DNA of 64,000 nucleotides from positions 123,147 to 187,146 of the forward strand of contig DIUW01000045.1 of assembly GCA_002423125.1 (NCBI GenBank), read 5' to 3'. Numbering within the stretch: the stretch's first letter is position 1; the number at the start of each line of letters is the position of its first letter. The notes beneath the pieces were generated by a model. It had not been told where the DNA came from. It did no database searches and saw nothing but the letters and a program-made list of their open reading frames with translations. Below, in pieces: positions 7,290 through 16,387 of this stretch. The position numbers and the translations under genes were made by a program. The DNA is from Legionellaceae bacterium UBA6148 (GTDB lineage: Bacteria > Pseudomonadota > Gammaproteobacteria > Legionellales > Legionellaceae).

Positions 7290-8012
7290 ATGCCAAAATT
7301 CAAACAATACAGTGAGAGCCCGTTACATTCGGCAATTGTACAACTGTTAACGACGATTGAAACGATAAGAAAAAATCCAAATTATGCTGTAGGGGCGAAC
7401 CAACAAGAAAGAAAATCCATCGACTATTTAAACCATATCCATGAAACGGTGACGACATTACACGAAAAAATTCTACCTCTCTTTTCTAAAGGGAACTATC
7501 CTAATTTTCTTGATATGTATAAATTAATTAAATTTAAAGGCATGGCGAGTCAATTAAAAAACACGACAAAATCGACCATTGATGTGATGCTTGATGTTGA
7601 AATTGCTCGAGCATTGGTGATATTTATTGGGTCTTTACCTGATGAATCTTTATCTGCAATAGCTCCCTTTCTTGATGTAAACAAAATCCCAGATGTAGCG
7701 AAAACATTCTTAAATACCTTTTTGGGTATGGGTCTTTTCAAATCAAATACTACCTTGCAAACAGACCTACGCTTAAAAAGGCAAACACTACAGTCTCATA
7801 TTGCTGCCTTTGAAGAAAAATTCAGAAAGTCGACCGCTATTACAAAAGAACAACACGACAGCAACGTTCACGATCGCCCCCAAGAGGTTAGACCACCGAT
7901 AGCCTCCGCCCATTCGATGTTTTTCACTAAAAAACCATCGATCGAGATAAGGTCGAATCCAATGGATAAGGATATAGAACCTCATTCTCCTCATAGCCCT
8001 GTAGTTGTATAA
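7290..8012 (+). CDS. Protein of unknown function, 240 aa
   Basis: No family is recognised. The ATG follows AAAGGGAG at good spacing. The product is soluble and mostly helical up to about residue 190. There is one hydrophobic stretch near residues 105-120 (ARALVIFIGSLPDES) too short for a confident membrane span. The last 50 residues are disordered, rich in Pro, Ser and His. The gene stands alone between two intergenic regions and is more AT-rich than hemA beside it. A solitary gene with a flexible C-terminal tail in a Legionellales-like genome is compatible with a secreted effector, but no diagnostic motif is seen. Confidence 0.75.
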   Translation: MPKFKQYSESPLHSAIVQLLTTIETIRKNPNYAVGANQQERKSIDYLNHIHETVTTLHEKILPLFSKGNYPNFLDMYKLIKFKGMASQLKNTTKSTIDVMLDVEIARALVIFIGSLPDESLSAIAPFLDVNKIPDVAKTFLNTFLGMGLFKSNTTLQTDLRLKRQTLQSHIAAFEEKFRKSTAITKEQHDSNVHDRPQEVRPPIASAHSMFFTKKPSIEIRSNPMDKDIEPHSPHSPVVV

Positions 8013-8019
8013 CCCTATT

Positions 8020-8056
8020 CCCATTGGAAATCCAGTATCTTCACTTCCAATGGGTA
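8020..8056. repeat. Palindromic repeat D, reduced copy
   Basis: CCCATTGGAA at 8020-8029 pairs exactly with TTCCAATGGG at 8045-8054. On the minus strand it reads CCATTGGAAGTGAAGATACT followed by GGAT, related to the elements at 58285 and 63828, which start CCATCGGAAATGAAAATACT and CCATCGGAAATGAACATACT. It lies in the gap before hemA and could end transcription of the preceding gene. Confidence 0.7.
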
Positions 8057-8077
8057 TAAATTTTCTCTGTAATGAGT

Positions 8078-8083
8078 TATAAT
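8078..8083 (+). promoter_or_regulatory. Possible -10 element of the hemA operon
   Basis: A consensus TATAAT stands 32 bp before the hemA start, in the only non-coding stretch before the operon. No good -35 hexamer is found 16-18 bp upstream, so the assignment is weak. Confidence 0.35.
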
Positions 8084-8115
8084 TCGCTTCTTATATTGTT
8101 TATTGAAAATATCCT

Positions 8116-9363
8116 ATGGCATTTGTTGCATGTGGTCTCAATCATGAATCTGCACCTATTGAAATACGTGAGACGTTTGCATTGTCAGCGACTGCAGACA
8201 GTATCCGTTTAAACCACTTTCTCAATGAAGTTGTTATTTTATCAACGTGCAACCGTACTGAAATTTATTGCGATACCGATAATCCCAATCTGCTTATTAC
8301 GCAACTAAGTGACGTATTTCAGTGCTCTGCTGATGAGCTGACCCCTTATATCTACTTACATCAAGACCAAGCTGCCGTTCGTCATTTATTACGCGTTGCG
8401 ATCGGCTTAGATTCGATGATGCTTGGTGAGCCACAAATTCTTGGACAACTAAAACGCGCCTACCTTGATGCTTGCAACGCAGGAACAGTGAAAAAAAGCT
8501 TACGTCATGTTTTTCAAACGATCTTTAGTGCCGCTAAACGAGTTAGAACACAAAGTGGCGTAGGGAATAATCCCATATCAATTGCCTATGCAGCCGTACA
8601 GCTCATCATCAAGCAATTCAAAGACCTTAGTTCACTCCATATTTTCATTATTGGATCCGGTGAAACCGCTTCCTTGGTTGCAAAATACCTTCATCAAAAA
8701 GGGGTGCACCGATTTATGATTGCGAATCGAACCCTAGAACATGCTCAGTCACTCGCCGCTCGACTGAACGGCCAAGCACTGTCCATCACCGATATTCCCC
8801 ATTACTTACCACAAGCGGATGTCGTGATTTCAGCAACGACCTGCCCTCTTCCTTTTATTACCCAGCAATGGATTGAACGAGCACTCATCACACGACACCA
8901 TACATCGATGCTTTTATTGGATTTGGCCGTTCCTCGTGATATTGAGCCCAATGTCGGCGAGCTTGATGGCGTCAATCTTTATAACATTGATGACTTACAT
9001 ACCATCGTTGGCGAAGGCATGGAAGTACGCCGCGCCGCAGCATTGCATGCAGAACAACTTATCGAATTTGAAATGGAGCAATTTATTGACTGGGAGCGCT
9101 CAGAAAAAGCCAATGAGGTGATTACCGATTACCGAAATCAAATGAGCCTTCTTGCCGAACAGGAATTGACTCGCGCGCAACAGAAATTGTCTTCCGGCAA
9201 ATGCCAACACAGTGTGCTAGCCGAATTTAGTGAGCGATTGGTTAATAAATTAACTCACCTGCCAACGATCGGATTACGGCAAGCAGCATTCGATGAACGC
9301 GCCGATCTTCTGAACTTAGTTCAAACGCTTCTCAATAAAACTCCGGAGAGTTCTACGCTATGA
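8116..9363 (+). CDS. hemA: Glutamyl-tRNA reductase
   Basis: This enzyme reduces glutamyl-tRNA(Glu) to glutamate-1-semialdehyde with NADPH, the first step of haem synthesis by the C5 pathway. The product has 415 aa, the normal length. The catalytic Cys is in ILSTCNRTEIY at about residue 45. The GLDSMMLGEPQILGQLK motif, the NADPH-binding IFIIGSGETASLVA and the C-terminal dimerisation helices all follow in order. It is the first gene of hemA-prfA-prmC, with prfA overlapping its end by four bases (ATGA), the usual gammaproteobacterial arrangement. Confidence 0.98.
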   Translation: MAFVACGLNHESAPIEIRETFALSATADSIRLNHFLNEVVILSTCNRTEIYCDTDNPNLLITQLSDVFQCSADELTPYIYLHQDQAAVRHLLRVAIGLDSMMLGEPQILGQLKRAYLDACNAGTVKKSLRHVFQTIFSAAKRVRTQSGVGNNPISIAYAAVQLIIKQFKDLSSLHIFIIGSGETASLVAKYLHQKGVHRFMIANRTLEHAQSLAARLNGQALSITDIPHYLPQADVVISATTCPLPFITQQWIERALITRHHTSMLLLDLAVPRDIEPNVGELDGVNLYNIDDLHTIVGEGMEVRRAAALHAEQLIEFEMEQFIDWERSEKANEVITDYRNQMSLLAEQELTRAQQKLSSGKCQHSVLAEFSERLVNKLTHLPTIGLRQAAFDERADLLNLVQTLLNKTPESSTL

Positions 9364-10448
9364 AACAATCACTCGAACTCAAACTGCAGCAATTATTAGA
9401 ACGTTTTCAGGAAATAGGGCAATTGCTATCAGACGCCAGCATCATCGCTGATCAAAATCAATTTAAAGCGCTTTCAAAAGAATATGCACAACTTGAGCCC
9501 GTCGCCACTCATTATGGCGAATACAGTCAAGCGGTCCAAGAGGTCAACTCCTTACAAGAGCTCATTGATGGTACTGAACAAGAACTTGCAGAAATGGCGA
9601 GCGGCGAAATCGATGACGCCCATGCAAAGGTCAATGAGCTCGAAGAATTGCTGCAATGGCATCTTATTCCCAAAGATCCAGACGATGCACGCAACATTTA
9701 CCTCGAAGTACGTGCTGGCACAGGTGGTGATGAAGCCGCAATATTTGCTGGTGATTTATTTCGAATGTACAGTCGCTATGCTGAACTACAAGGCTGGCCC
9801 ATTGAATTAGTCAGTGCGAGTCATGGAGAGCATGGGGGCTATAAAGAAGTCATTGCACGCATCAGTGGCAATAACGTTTATGCCCAACTGAAATTTGAAT
9901 CAGGCGCGCACCGTGTTCAACGTGTTCCAACTACAGAGTCTCAAGGCAGAGTTCATACGTCCGCATGCACCGTTGCCATCCTTCCCGAAGTTGACGCGAT
10001 TGATGACATTGAAATCAAAAGTGAGGATTTACGCGTTGATACCTACCGTTCATCAGGCGCCGGCGGCCAGCACGTTAATAAAACAGACTCAGCCATTCGC
10101 CTAACGCATCTACCCACGGGCCTTGTGGTTGAATGTCAGGATGAACGATCACAACATAAAAATCGTGCCAAAGCGATGGCACTGCTTCGAGCGCGCCTAC
10201 TCAATGCCGAACAAAGCAAACAACAGCAAGAGCAAGCGCAAACACGAAAATTACTCGTAGGATCAGGAGATCGATCGGAACGAATCCGCACCTATAATTT
10301 CCCTCAAGGCCGACTCACTGATCATCGAATCAATCTCACTCTGTATCAACTCCAGGACATAATGGAAGGACATTTATCGTTTGTCATTGATGCACTGCGG
10401 CGCGAACACCACGCAGAATTACTCGCAGAACTTGGGCATCATGATTAA
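9360..10448 (+). CDS. prfA: Peptide chain release factor 1
   Basis: RF1 recognises UAA and UAG in the ribosomal A site and triggers peptide release. Its 362 residues include the GGQ loop (SSGAGGQHVNKTDSAIR, near residue 235), whose Gln is the target of the PrmC methylase encoded next. The codon-recognition region contains the PTTESQGRVHTSACTVA segment, in which the RF1-type PxT motif is PTT. The start overlaps the hemA stop as ATGA, implying translational coupling. Confidence 0.98.
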   Translation: MKQSLELKLQQLLERFQEIGQLLSDASIIADQNQFKALSKEYAQLEPVATHYGEYSQAVQEVNSLQELIDGTEQELAEMASGEIDDAHAKVNELEELLQWHLIPKDPDDARNIYLEVRAGTGGDEAAIFAGDLFRMYSRYAELQGWPIELVSASHGEHGGYKEVIARISGNNVYAQLKFESGAHRVQRVPTTESQGRVHTSACTVAILPEVDAIDDIEIKSEDLRVDTYRSSGAGGQHVNKTDSAIRLTHLPTGLVVECQDERSQHKNRAKAMALLRARLLNAEQSKQQQEQAQTRKLLVGSGDRSERIRTYNFPQGRLTDHRINLTLYQLQDIMEGHLSFVIDALRREHHAELLAELGHHD

Positions 10449-10450
10449 AT

Positions 10451-11287
10451 ATGGATATAAAATCAGCACTAACCCACGGGTACTCATCCCTTAATCAAAC
10501 CAGCCCATGCTCACAACTCGACGCGGAATTATTACTGTCTCTGGTTCTCAACACGAGTCGTACCGCACTTTATACTCATCCAGAAAAACCGTTAACGACC
10601 TCTCAATGGCAAGACTATCAGCATTTAATTCATCAACGCGCATTAGGTCATCCTATTGCTCACCTGACAGGCTCAAAAGAATTTTGGTCCCTCCCATTAA
10701 TTGTCACCGCCGATACACTGATTCCAAGACCTGAAACGGAGCTACTTGTAGAGCTGACTCTCACATTACTTGGCCCAGTAAGCGATGCACGCATTCTTGA
10801 TTTAGGTACCGGCAGTGGCGCTATTGCACTTGCGTTAGCATCGGAGCGCCCGAAATGGGAGATTCAAGCATTTGATGTCAGTGAAGAAGCACTCTCGATC
10901 GCCCGAAAAAATGCCGTTGCGTTAAACCTCAATCAGATTCATTTTGGCCAATCCAATTGGTTTACATCCATACCGCCGCTACAATCATTTAATGCAATCA
11001 TTTCCAATCCGCCTTATATTGCCGAAAACGATCATCATATTCATCAAGGAGACGTTCGTTTCGAACCAATACAAGCATTAACAAGTGGCCCAGATGGCCT
11101 AGATGCAATCACTGAAATCATAAAAAAAGGGATGGATTACTTAAAACCAGGTGGATTTTTATTAATCGAACATGGGTTTTGTCAAAAAAATGCAGTCACC
11201 ACGCTACTTAAACAAGCCAATTATACGAACATACAACATTGGCCTGATTTACAAGGTCATGACCGTGTTAGCGGTGGATATCGGTAA
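10451..11287 (+). CDS. prmC: Peptide chain release factor N5-glutamine methyltransferase
   Basis: PrmC methylates the Gln of the GGQ motif in release factors. The 278-residue protein has an N-terminal helical domain, SAM-binding motif I (ILDLGTGSGAIALALA, near residue 117) and the substrate-binding NPPYI motif near residue 190. It starts two bases after the prfA stop and completes the operon. A hairpin region follows at 11317-11355. Confidence 0.97.
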   Translation: MDIKSALTHGYSSLNQTSPCSQLDAELLLSLVLNTSRTALYTHPEKPLTTSQWQDYQHLIHQRALGHPIAHLTGSKEFWSLPLIVTADTLIPRPETELLVELTLTLLGPVSDARILDLGTGSGAIALALASERPKWEIQAFDVSEEALSIARKNAVALNLNQIHFGQSNWFTSIPPLQSFNAIISNPPYIAENDHHIHQGDVRFEPIQALTSGPDGLDAITEIIKKGMDYLKPGGFLLIEHGFCQKNAVTTLLKQANYTNIQHWPDLQGHDRVSGGYR

Positions 11288-11316
11288 AATAAGCTTATTT
11301 TTCGTATAAATTGATT

Positions 11317-11355
11317 GGGCGCGTTTGAATCCAAGCGCCCTGAAAACTCAGGGCG
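11317..11355. terminator. Overlapping hairpins between convergent prmC and purA
   Basis: GGGCGC (11317-11322) can pair with GCGCCC (11335-11340). Alternatively CGCCCTGA (11336-11343) pairs exactly with TCAGGGCG (11348-11355) across an AAAC loop. The two structures are mutually exclusive. No clear T tract follows on either strand, so factor-independent termination is uncertain. Confidence 0.5.
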
Positions 11356-11362
11356 GGCAAGG

Positions 11363-12664
11363 TCAATCAACCAAAAACGGATTACGTAAAATAATCGTTG
11401 AATCACGCTCAGGTCCGGTTGATAAGATATCAACGGGAATACCCAATAATTCTTCTATACGACGAACATACGCCAACGCGTTCGCGGGGAGCTGCTCCAA
11501 TGACACAACATCGGCCGTTGACTCGCTCCAACCAGGCATTTCTTCATAAATCGGCTCTATGCCTGCAAAATCTTCTGCCGCATTAGGGGGACGAGTCAAA
11601 ACACCGCCACTCGCATCACGATAAGCAACGGCAATGCGCAACGTCTCAATGCCATCTAAAACATCGAGCTTCGTCATACATAAGCCAGTCAAGCTGTTTA
11701 ATTCAATAGAACGCCGTAGCAGCACCGCATCAAACCAACCACAACGACGCGGACGGCCAGTCACTGCGCCAAATTCATTACCTCGTTCAGCCAATCGCTT
11801 ACCAATGTCATCCGTTAGTTCAGTTGGAAACGGACCGCCACCGACTCGCGTGGTATACGCCTTGGTAATACCGAGCACGTAGTCGATATAGCGTGGTCCA
11901 AACCCAGCACCATTAACAACGCTGCCAACGCACGTATTCGACGAGGTGACATAAGGATAGGTGCCATGATCAACGTCCAAAAATACACCCTGCGCACCTT
12001 CAAAAAGAATCGCATCGCCACGTTCACGATGCTCATGCAATCTGAACACTACATCCGTAACCATTGGTTTTAATGCTTCCGCCCACGCAAACGATGCGTC
12101 TAAAATAGGCTGCGCATCAACTGCAGGTTGTTTATGATAATGCGTTAATACAAAATTATGATAATCCAATAAGTCCGTAAGCTTGGCAACAAAACGATCG
12201 CGATGAAATAAGTCATCTATTTTAAGAGCACGTCTGGCAATTTTGTCTTCATATGCAGGCCCAATTCCGCGACCCGTTGTACCGATAGCAGCACCTGCTT
12301 TGTGCGACTCACGTGCTTTATCCAGCGCGACATGGTACGGTAAAATCAAAGGACACGACGGACTGATGTGCAATCGATTGCGGACGCTAACCCCTTTATC
12401 TTCCAGCTCTTTAATTTCCGCCAAAAGCGCATCAGGAGAAACCACGACACCGTTGCCAATATAACACTGCACAGCAGGTCGCAAGATACCCGATGGAATC
12501 AAACGTAACACCGTTTTTTCACCATTAATTTTTAATGTATGACCCGCATTATGTCCGCCCTGATAGCGAACAACCACCTTGGCATCATGCATTAACAAAT
12601 CAACGATTTTACCTTTGCCTTCATCGCCCCACTGCGTTCCAACTACTACAACATGCTTGCCCAT
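11363..12664 (-). CDS. purA: Adenylosuccinate synthetase
   Basis: PurA condenses IMP with aspartate using GTP in AMP synthesis. The product has 433 aa. The N-terminal VVGTQWGDEGKGKIVD loop (P-loop with catalytic Asp), the GTTGRGIGPAYEDK segment, the QG-FLDVDHGTYPYVTSS signature and the C-terminal STGPERDSTI guanine-binding element are present. It is the last gene of the minus-strand run trmB, hflK, hflC, purA; hflC-purA adjacency is typical of gammaproteobacteria. Confidence 0.98.
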   Translation of the reverse strand: MGKHVVVVGTQWGDEGKGKIVDLLMHDAKVVVRYQGGHNAGHTLKINGEKTVLRLIPSGILRPAVQCYIGNGVVVSPDALLAEIKELEDKGVSVRNRLHISPSCPLILPYHVALDKARESHKAGAAIGTTGRGIGPAYEDKIARRALKIDDLFHRDRFVAKLTDLLDYHNFVLTHYHKQPAVDAQPILDASFAWAEALKPMVTDVVFRLHEHRERGDAILFEGAQGVFLDVDHGTYPYVTSSNTCVGSVVNGAGFGPRYIDYVLGITKAYTTRVGGGPFPTELTDDIGKRLAERGNEFGAVTGRPRRCGWFDAVLLRRSIELNSLTGLCMTKLDVLDGIETLRIAVAYRDASGGVLTRPPNAAEDFAGIEPIYEEMPGWSESTADVVSLEQLPANALAYVRRIEELLGIPVDILSTGPERDSTIILRNPFLVD

Positions 12665-12706
12665 AATAAGTTCTTACTCTGAAAATGATTCAACACAATA
12701 GTATAA

Positions 12707-13621
12707 TTACTTTTTAACACTAACGCTATTCCCAATTGCGATTCCATGTTTAAAGTAATCAAAAAACGCACTACTTTGATCCAGTACGAGAATATCCCGC
12801 TTACTATTAAAACTGGCCCGATAGGCTTTAAGACTTCGATAGAACGCAAAAAATTCTTTATTTTGGCTGTATGCTCGAGCATACGTCGCTGCCGCAATTG
12901 CTTGCCCTTCAGCTCGCATCATTTGCCCATCACTACGAGCCTTCGCTAAAATAATAGTCACTTTCGCATCGGATTCAGCTTGTATCGATTCTGCAGCAGC
13001 ACTTCCATCCGCACGATGGCCATTCGCAATTTTCTGCATATCGGCTCGCATCCGTTGATAAATCGCGTTACTGGTATTCGCGGGCAACTCAATCCCTTTA
13101 ATACGAACATCAACCACGTGAATCCCTAATTGCGCCGCTTGAAGTTCAGCCCCCTGACGTAATACTTCCATCACATCACCTCGATCACTCGAAACCAAAT
13201 CAGAAATGGTGCGCTTCCCAAATTGAGCTCGCAACGATGTATTAATTTGCTGCTCAAGCAATGTTTCCGCTTTAAACTGATTCCCGCCCGTCGCTTTAAA
13301 ATAATGAGCCAAATTTTCAATACGCCATTTTACATAGTAATCGACAATAACGTCTTTCTTTTCTTTCGTCACAATTCGCGATGATTTAATATCGACAGTC
13401 TGCAAGCGAGTATCAAAGATGCGTATTGTTTCGATGAAAGGAGCCTTCACATGCAAGCCTGGAGCAAAGACTTTAACTTCCTTCGTTTGTTTATCAACCA
13501 CCAAACGACCAAGCCTTAATAAAATGCCATGGTTACCTTGGTTGACGACAAATAAACTGGTCATCATAAACAGCAGGACCATAAAAAGAACAACCCCTAG
13601 GGTCAGTTTAGTGGCATTCAT
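12707..13621 (-). CDS. hflC: HflC, FtsH protease modulator (SPFH/prohibitin family)
   Basis: HflC forms with HflK the large inner-membrane SPFH assembly that surrounds and modulates FtsH. The 304-residue protein has one N-terminal membrane segment (about residues 6-27) followed by an SPFH domain facing the periplasm (VVNQGNHGILLRLGR onwards) and a long Ala/Glu-rich helix (near residues 200-250). Its ATG overlaps the hflK TGA as ATGA. Confidence 0.96.
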   Translation of the reverse strand: MNATKLTLGVVLFMVLLFMMTSLFVVNQGNHGILLRLGRLVVDKQTKEVKVFAPGLHVKAPFIETIRIFDTRLQTVDIKSSRIVTKEKKDVIVDYYVKWRIENLAHYFKATGGNQFKAETLLEQQINTSLRAQFGKRTISDLVSSDRGDVMEVLRQGAELQAAQLGIHVVDVRIKGIELPANTSNAIYQRMRADMQKIANGHRADGSAAAESIQAESDAKVTIILAKARSDGQMMRAEGQAIAAATYARAYSQNKEFFAFYRSLKAYRASFNSKRDILVLDQSSAFFDYFKHGIAIGNSVSVKK

Positions 13622-14799
13622 CGAGAATTACTCCCCAAATTTTCAGTTGGTCGTGCAATAGTTCGGCCGTCAAACGATTTGCTCAGTGCGCTTTCATCAT
13701 CGTTAGCCCCTGCTTTATGGGACGGACTCTTCGACGCATCTAAATCGGATTGATTCGACACGAGTTTATCCAAAGGCAAATAAAGTACGTTTCCTGCCTT
13801 AGCTTCAACAATGATTTTGCTGCTCTTCGTCAAAACAGTTTGCATTGCATCCAGATACATACGCTGACTCGTGACCGCCGGTGCTTTTAAATACTCTGGC
13901 AATAACGATAAAAATTCGGCTGTTTCGCCCTTAGCTTGTAGCACAACCTGCTCGGAGTAAGCCTTGGCTTCTTCTCGAATACGCCGCGCATTTCCCATGG
14001 CAATCGGCACAACCCGCGCTTCATACGCCCGCGCTTGTTCTTTAAAGCGCTTTTCATCTTCCTGAGCTTTAATGGCATCATCAAATGCATCTTGCACACT
14101 CTCCGGGGCTCGAGCCGGTTGAGGTGATACATTCCCAATAACAATCCCTATTTTATAATCAGCAAGAATTTTAACCAATGCCTCTTGCACGCTGTTACCC
14201 CATGCCTCTCGACCTTCAGTAATAATTTGATCTAACGTCGTTGCTCCAACGACTTGTCGTAGGGCACTTGATGTGGCTTGTTGTAAACTTTCTTCGGGAT
14301 CAGCTACATTGAATAAATATTCTTCAAGATTGCCAATTCGATATTGTACCGCCAGCGCTACGGAGACAAGGTTTTCATCTTTTGTGAGCATCTGTGCAGC
14401 ATATGAATAATCAGAAACACGATCCACATTCATCACAACCTTCGTACTGATAAAACGCGGAATCCAGTGAGGGCCAGGGCCAACGGTTTCAATGTATTTT
14501 CCAAAGCGTAAGATCACTGCCCGTTCGGCCGGGTCTACAATAAATATGCCCGATAAAGCCCATAAGGCAACCACAACAAATGCAATGACTGCAACCAGAA
14601 AATGGCCATTAGAGTCACCCGCACTATACGATTTTTTAGGTTTCTCAATGTTAGATTTTCCAATTCCAGCTTTTCCAAACAAGGAGTCAAACGTCTCTTT
14701 CAACTTTTTATTCAGGCGCTTCAACGCCTCATCGAGATCAGGAGGCTGATTCTTACCACCCCATGAACCTTTATTTTTATCTGGATCATTCCAACCCAT
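13618..14799 (-). CDS. hflK: HflK, FtsH protease modulator (SPFH/prohibitin family)
   Basis: The start is placed at ATG 14799 (MGWNDPDKNKG), preceded by GGAG at six bases; the Gly/Trp-rich opening is a hallmark of HflK, while an upstream in-frame start adds 28 foreign residues. The protein has 393 aa: a cytoplasmic Gly/Pro/Lys-rich segment, one membrane span (about residues 72-92), an SPFH domain (VDPAERAVILRFGKY) and a coiled-coil helix (EARVVPIAMGNARRIREEA). The C-terminal tail is rich in Ser, Asp and Asn. It is co-transcribed with hflC. Confidence 0.96.
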   Translation of the reverse strand: MGWNDPDKNKGSWGGKNQPPDLDEALKRLNKKLKETFDSLFGKAGIGKSNIEKPKKSYSAGDSNGHFLVAVIAFVVVALWALSGIFIVDPAERAVILRFGKYIETVGPGPHWIPRFISTKVVMNVDRVSDYSYAAQMLTKDENLVSVALAVQYRIGNLEEYLFNVADPEESLQQATSSALRQVVGATTLDQIITEGREAWGNSVQEALVKILADYKIGIVIGNVSPQPARAPESVQDAFDDAIKAQEDEKRFKEQARAYEARVVPIAMGNARRIREEAKAYSEQVVLQAKGETAEFLSLLPEYLKAPAVTSQRMYLDAMQTVLTKSSKIIVEAKAGNVLYLPLDKLVSNQSDLDASKSPSHKAGANDDESALSKSFDGRTIARPTENLGSNSR

Positions 14800-14852
14800 G
14801 ATTGACTCCAAAGCCTGATGTAAAAGCAAAGATTTTATGGGGTATGACGCGT

Positions 14853-15527
14853 TTAAGCAAGTCGTACAAACATTAAATCCCAAACTCCGTGCCCCAATTG
14901 GTTTCCACGGTGCTCAAATTTGGTTAAGGGACGGAACGATGGTCTAGGCATAAAACATCCTTCCTGCTGAGTGTTAGTCAGTTGCGTTGATGCAGAGAGC
15001 ACTGACATCATCTGTTGAGCATAATCCTCCCAATCAGTTGCACAATGAATAAACGCTCCTGGTTTGATTTTTTGGACCAACAGTTGAATGAATTCGGATT
15101 GTATCAAACGCCGCTTTTGGTGACGAAGCTTGGGCCAAGGATCTGGGAAAAAAATTTGTACTCCCGCCAATGACGCATCTGCAATACACGTTTTCAATAC
15201 CTCAACCGCATCATGAGTCGAAATACGTACATTCTGAATGTGCTCATCATGAAGATCAGCGACCAAACTACCGATCCCCGCACGATGAACTTCAACACCA
15301 ATGTAATTCATCTCCGGCGCAGCCTTCGCCATCGCGACCAACGATCCTCCCATTCCAAACCCAATTTCCAAAACGGTATCTGCTGAACGACCAAACGCGG
15401 CCATTAAGTCCCACTGATTTCCTGGGGCAGGAAGTTCATAATTGACCAGCCACTCATCCAGCGCCAATTGTTGACGAGGACTGACACGTCCCGCTCGCAA
15501 AACAAAACTTTTGATAGTACGATACAT
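14853..15527 (-). CDS. trmB: tRNA (guanine-N7-)-methyltransferase
   Basis: TrmB methylates G46 in the tRNA variable loop. The start at 15527 (MYRTIKSFVLRAGR) has AGGA seven bases upstream and gives 224 aa, as usual. The SAM site VLEIGFGMGGSLVAMA is near residue 54 and the catalytic/substrate loop IFFPDPWPKLRHQKRRL near residue 135. It is followed 53 bp later by hflK. Confidence 0.96.
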   Translation of the reverse strand: MYRTIKSFVLRAGRVSPRQQLALDEWLVNYELPAPGNQWDLMAAFGRSADTVLEIGFGMGGSLVAMAKAAPEMNYIGVEVHRAGIGSLVADLHDEHIQNVRISTHDAVEVLKTCIADASLAGVQIFFPDPWPKLRHQKRRLIQSEFIQLLVQKIKPGAFIHCATDWEDYAQQMMSVLSASTQLTNTQQEGCFMPRPSFRPLTKFEHRGNQLGHGVWDLMFVRLA

Positions 15528-15550
15528 ATTTGATATCCTATTGCCTCTAA

Positions 15551-15619
15551 AAGCCGGAACGTTTGCGTTAACGGCTTTTGGTCTAGCCGATGAATAGCCG
15601 GTAACACAAACGTTCCGGT
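15551..15619. repeat. Inverted repeat E1 upstream of trmB
   Basis: An arm containing GCCGGAACGTTTGCGTTA (15552-15569) pairs, with about three mismatches over some 25 bp, with an arm ending AACACAAACGTTCCGG (15603-15618). Upstream is ATTGCCTCTAAAA, the same 13-mer found in the inner arm of the larger palindrome at 16221-16384. The element lies in the divergent region between trmB and rpmB. Confidence 0.75.
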
Positions 15620-15780
15620 TCACGAATTGCTCATGGAAAATCGAGCATCTTGTGAAGATTAAATTGCATTATTCTACATTATCTGCTATAAAACGCATCC
15701 TGTTAAATTTATTTGATATTTTCTTTATCAAAATGAAGACAGACTGATTTTTTATAAACACCGAACATTGGAGTAGAACC

Positions 15781-16017
15781 ATGTCACGAGTATGCCAAGT
15801 AACTGGCAAGCGACCTATCACTGGTAATAACGTGTCGCACGCCAACAATAAAACTAGACGACGTTTTTTGCCGAACATCCAACATAAACGATTTTGGGTT
15901 GAAGAAGAAAATCGGTTCGTATCGCTAAAAGTTAGCGCGAGAGGAATCCGAACGATAGATAAGCTCGGAATCAAAGTTGTTTTAGATCAGATTCGCGCCA
16001 ATGGCGAAAAAGTATAA
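15781..16017 (+). CDS. rpmB: 50S ribosomal protein bL28
   Basis: The product has 78 aa, with the L28 opening MSRVCQVTGKRPITGNN, the conserved NNKTRRRFLPN and the C-terminal GIRTIDKLGI segment. GGAG is eight bases before the ATG. The Cys-pair form of L28 found in some bacteria is not used here (only one Cys). rpmG follows 19 bp later, the standard pairing. Confidence 0.97.
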   Translation: MSRVCQVTGKRPITGNNVSHANNKTRRRFLPNIQHKRFWVEEENRFVSLKVSARGIRTIDKLGIKVVLDQIRANGEKV

Positions 16018-16036
16018 TTAATAAGGGGAATTCACC

Positions 16037-16201
16037 GTGGCAGCTGTTACCATCAAAGTTAAAATGGAATCCACCGCAGGCACTGGATACTATAAAACAA
16101 CAACCAAAAATCCTCGAAACCATCCTGAAAAAATGGAATTGAAAATGTACGATCGCGTGATTCGTAAGCATGTACTATTCAAAGAGAAGAAAGTTAAGTA
16201 A
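16037..16201 (+). CDS. rpmG: 50S ribosomal protein bL33
   Basis: A 54-codon frame opens at GTG 16037 with AAGGGGA at nine bases and closes at TAA 16199-16201. It reads VAAVTIKVKMESTAG, then YYKTTTKNPRNHPEK and ends KHVLFKEKKVK, a clear L33. It has no CxxC pairs, so it is the zinc-independent form. It directly follows rpmB, as in most gammaproteobacteria, and is followed by a very long inverted repeat that may end the transcript. Confidence 0.95.
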   Translation: MAAVTIKVKMESTAGTGYYKTTTKNPRNHPEKMELKMYDRVIRKHVLFKEKKVK

Positions 16202-16220
16202 CTGTAATTCTAATCATTCC

Positions 16221-16384
16221 TATACCCGAACTGAATCTAAATGCTATGTTTTGGACGATTCGATTTTTTTGTCCATTGCCTCTAAAAAGATGCGTAATAG
16301 CCAGCCCTATTGCAAATCTTTTTAGAGGCAATGGGCGGAAAAAGCGCTAGACCAAAAATAGCATTTAGATTTAGTTCGGGTATA
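16221..16384. repeat. Nested ~164-bp palindrome E2 downstream of rpmG
   Basis: The outer arms ATACCCGAACTGAATCTAAA (from 16222) and TTTAGATTTAGTTCGGGTAT (to 16383) are nearly exact complements. Inside, CCATTGCCTCTAAAAAGAT (from 16274) pairs with ATCTTTTTAGAGGCAATGG. The centre contains a short TAATAGCC-AGCCCTATT loop. The outer end ATACCCGAACTGA also precedes palindrome B at 43016, and the inner 13-mer is shared with E1. It holds no reading frame. Confidence 0.88.
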
Positions 16385-16387
16385 TTA

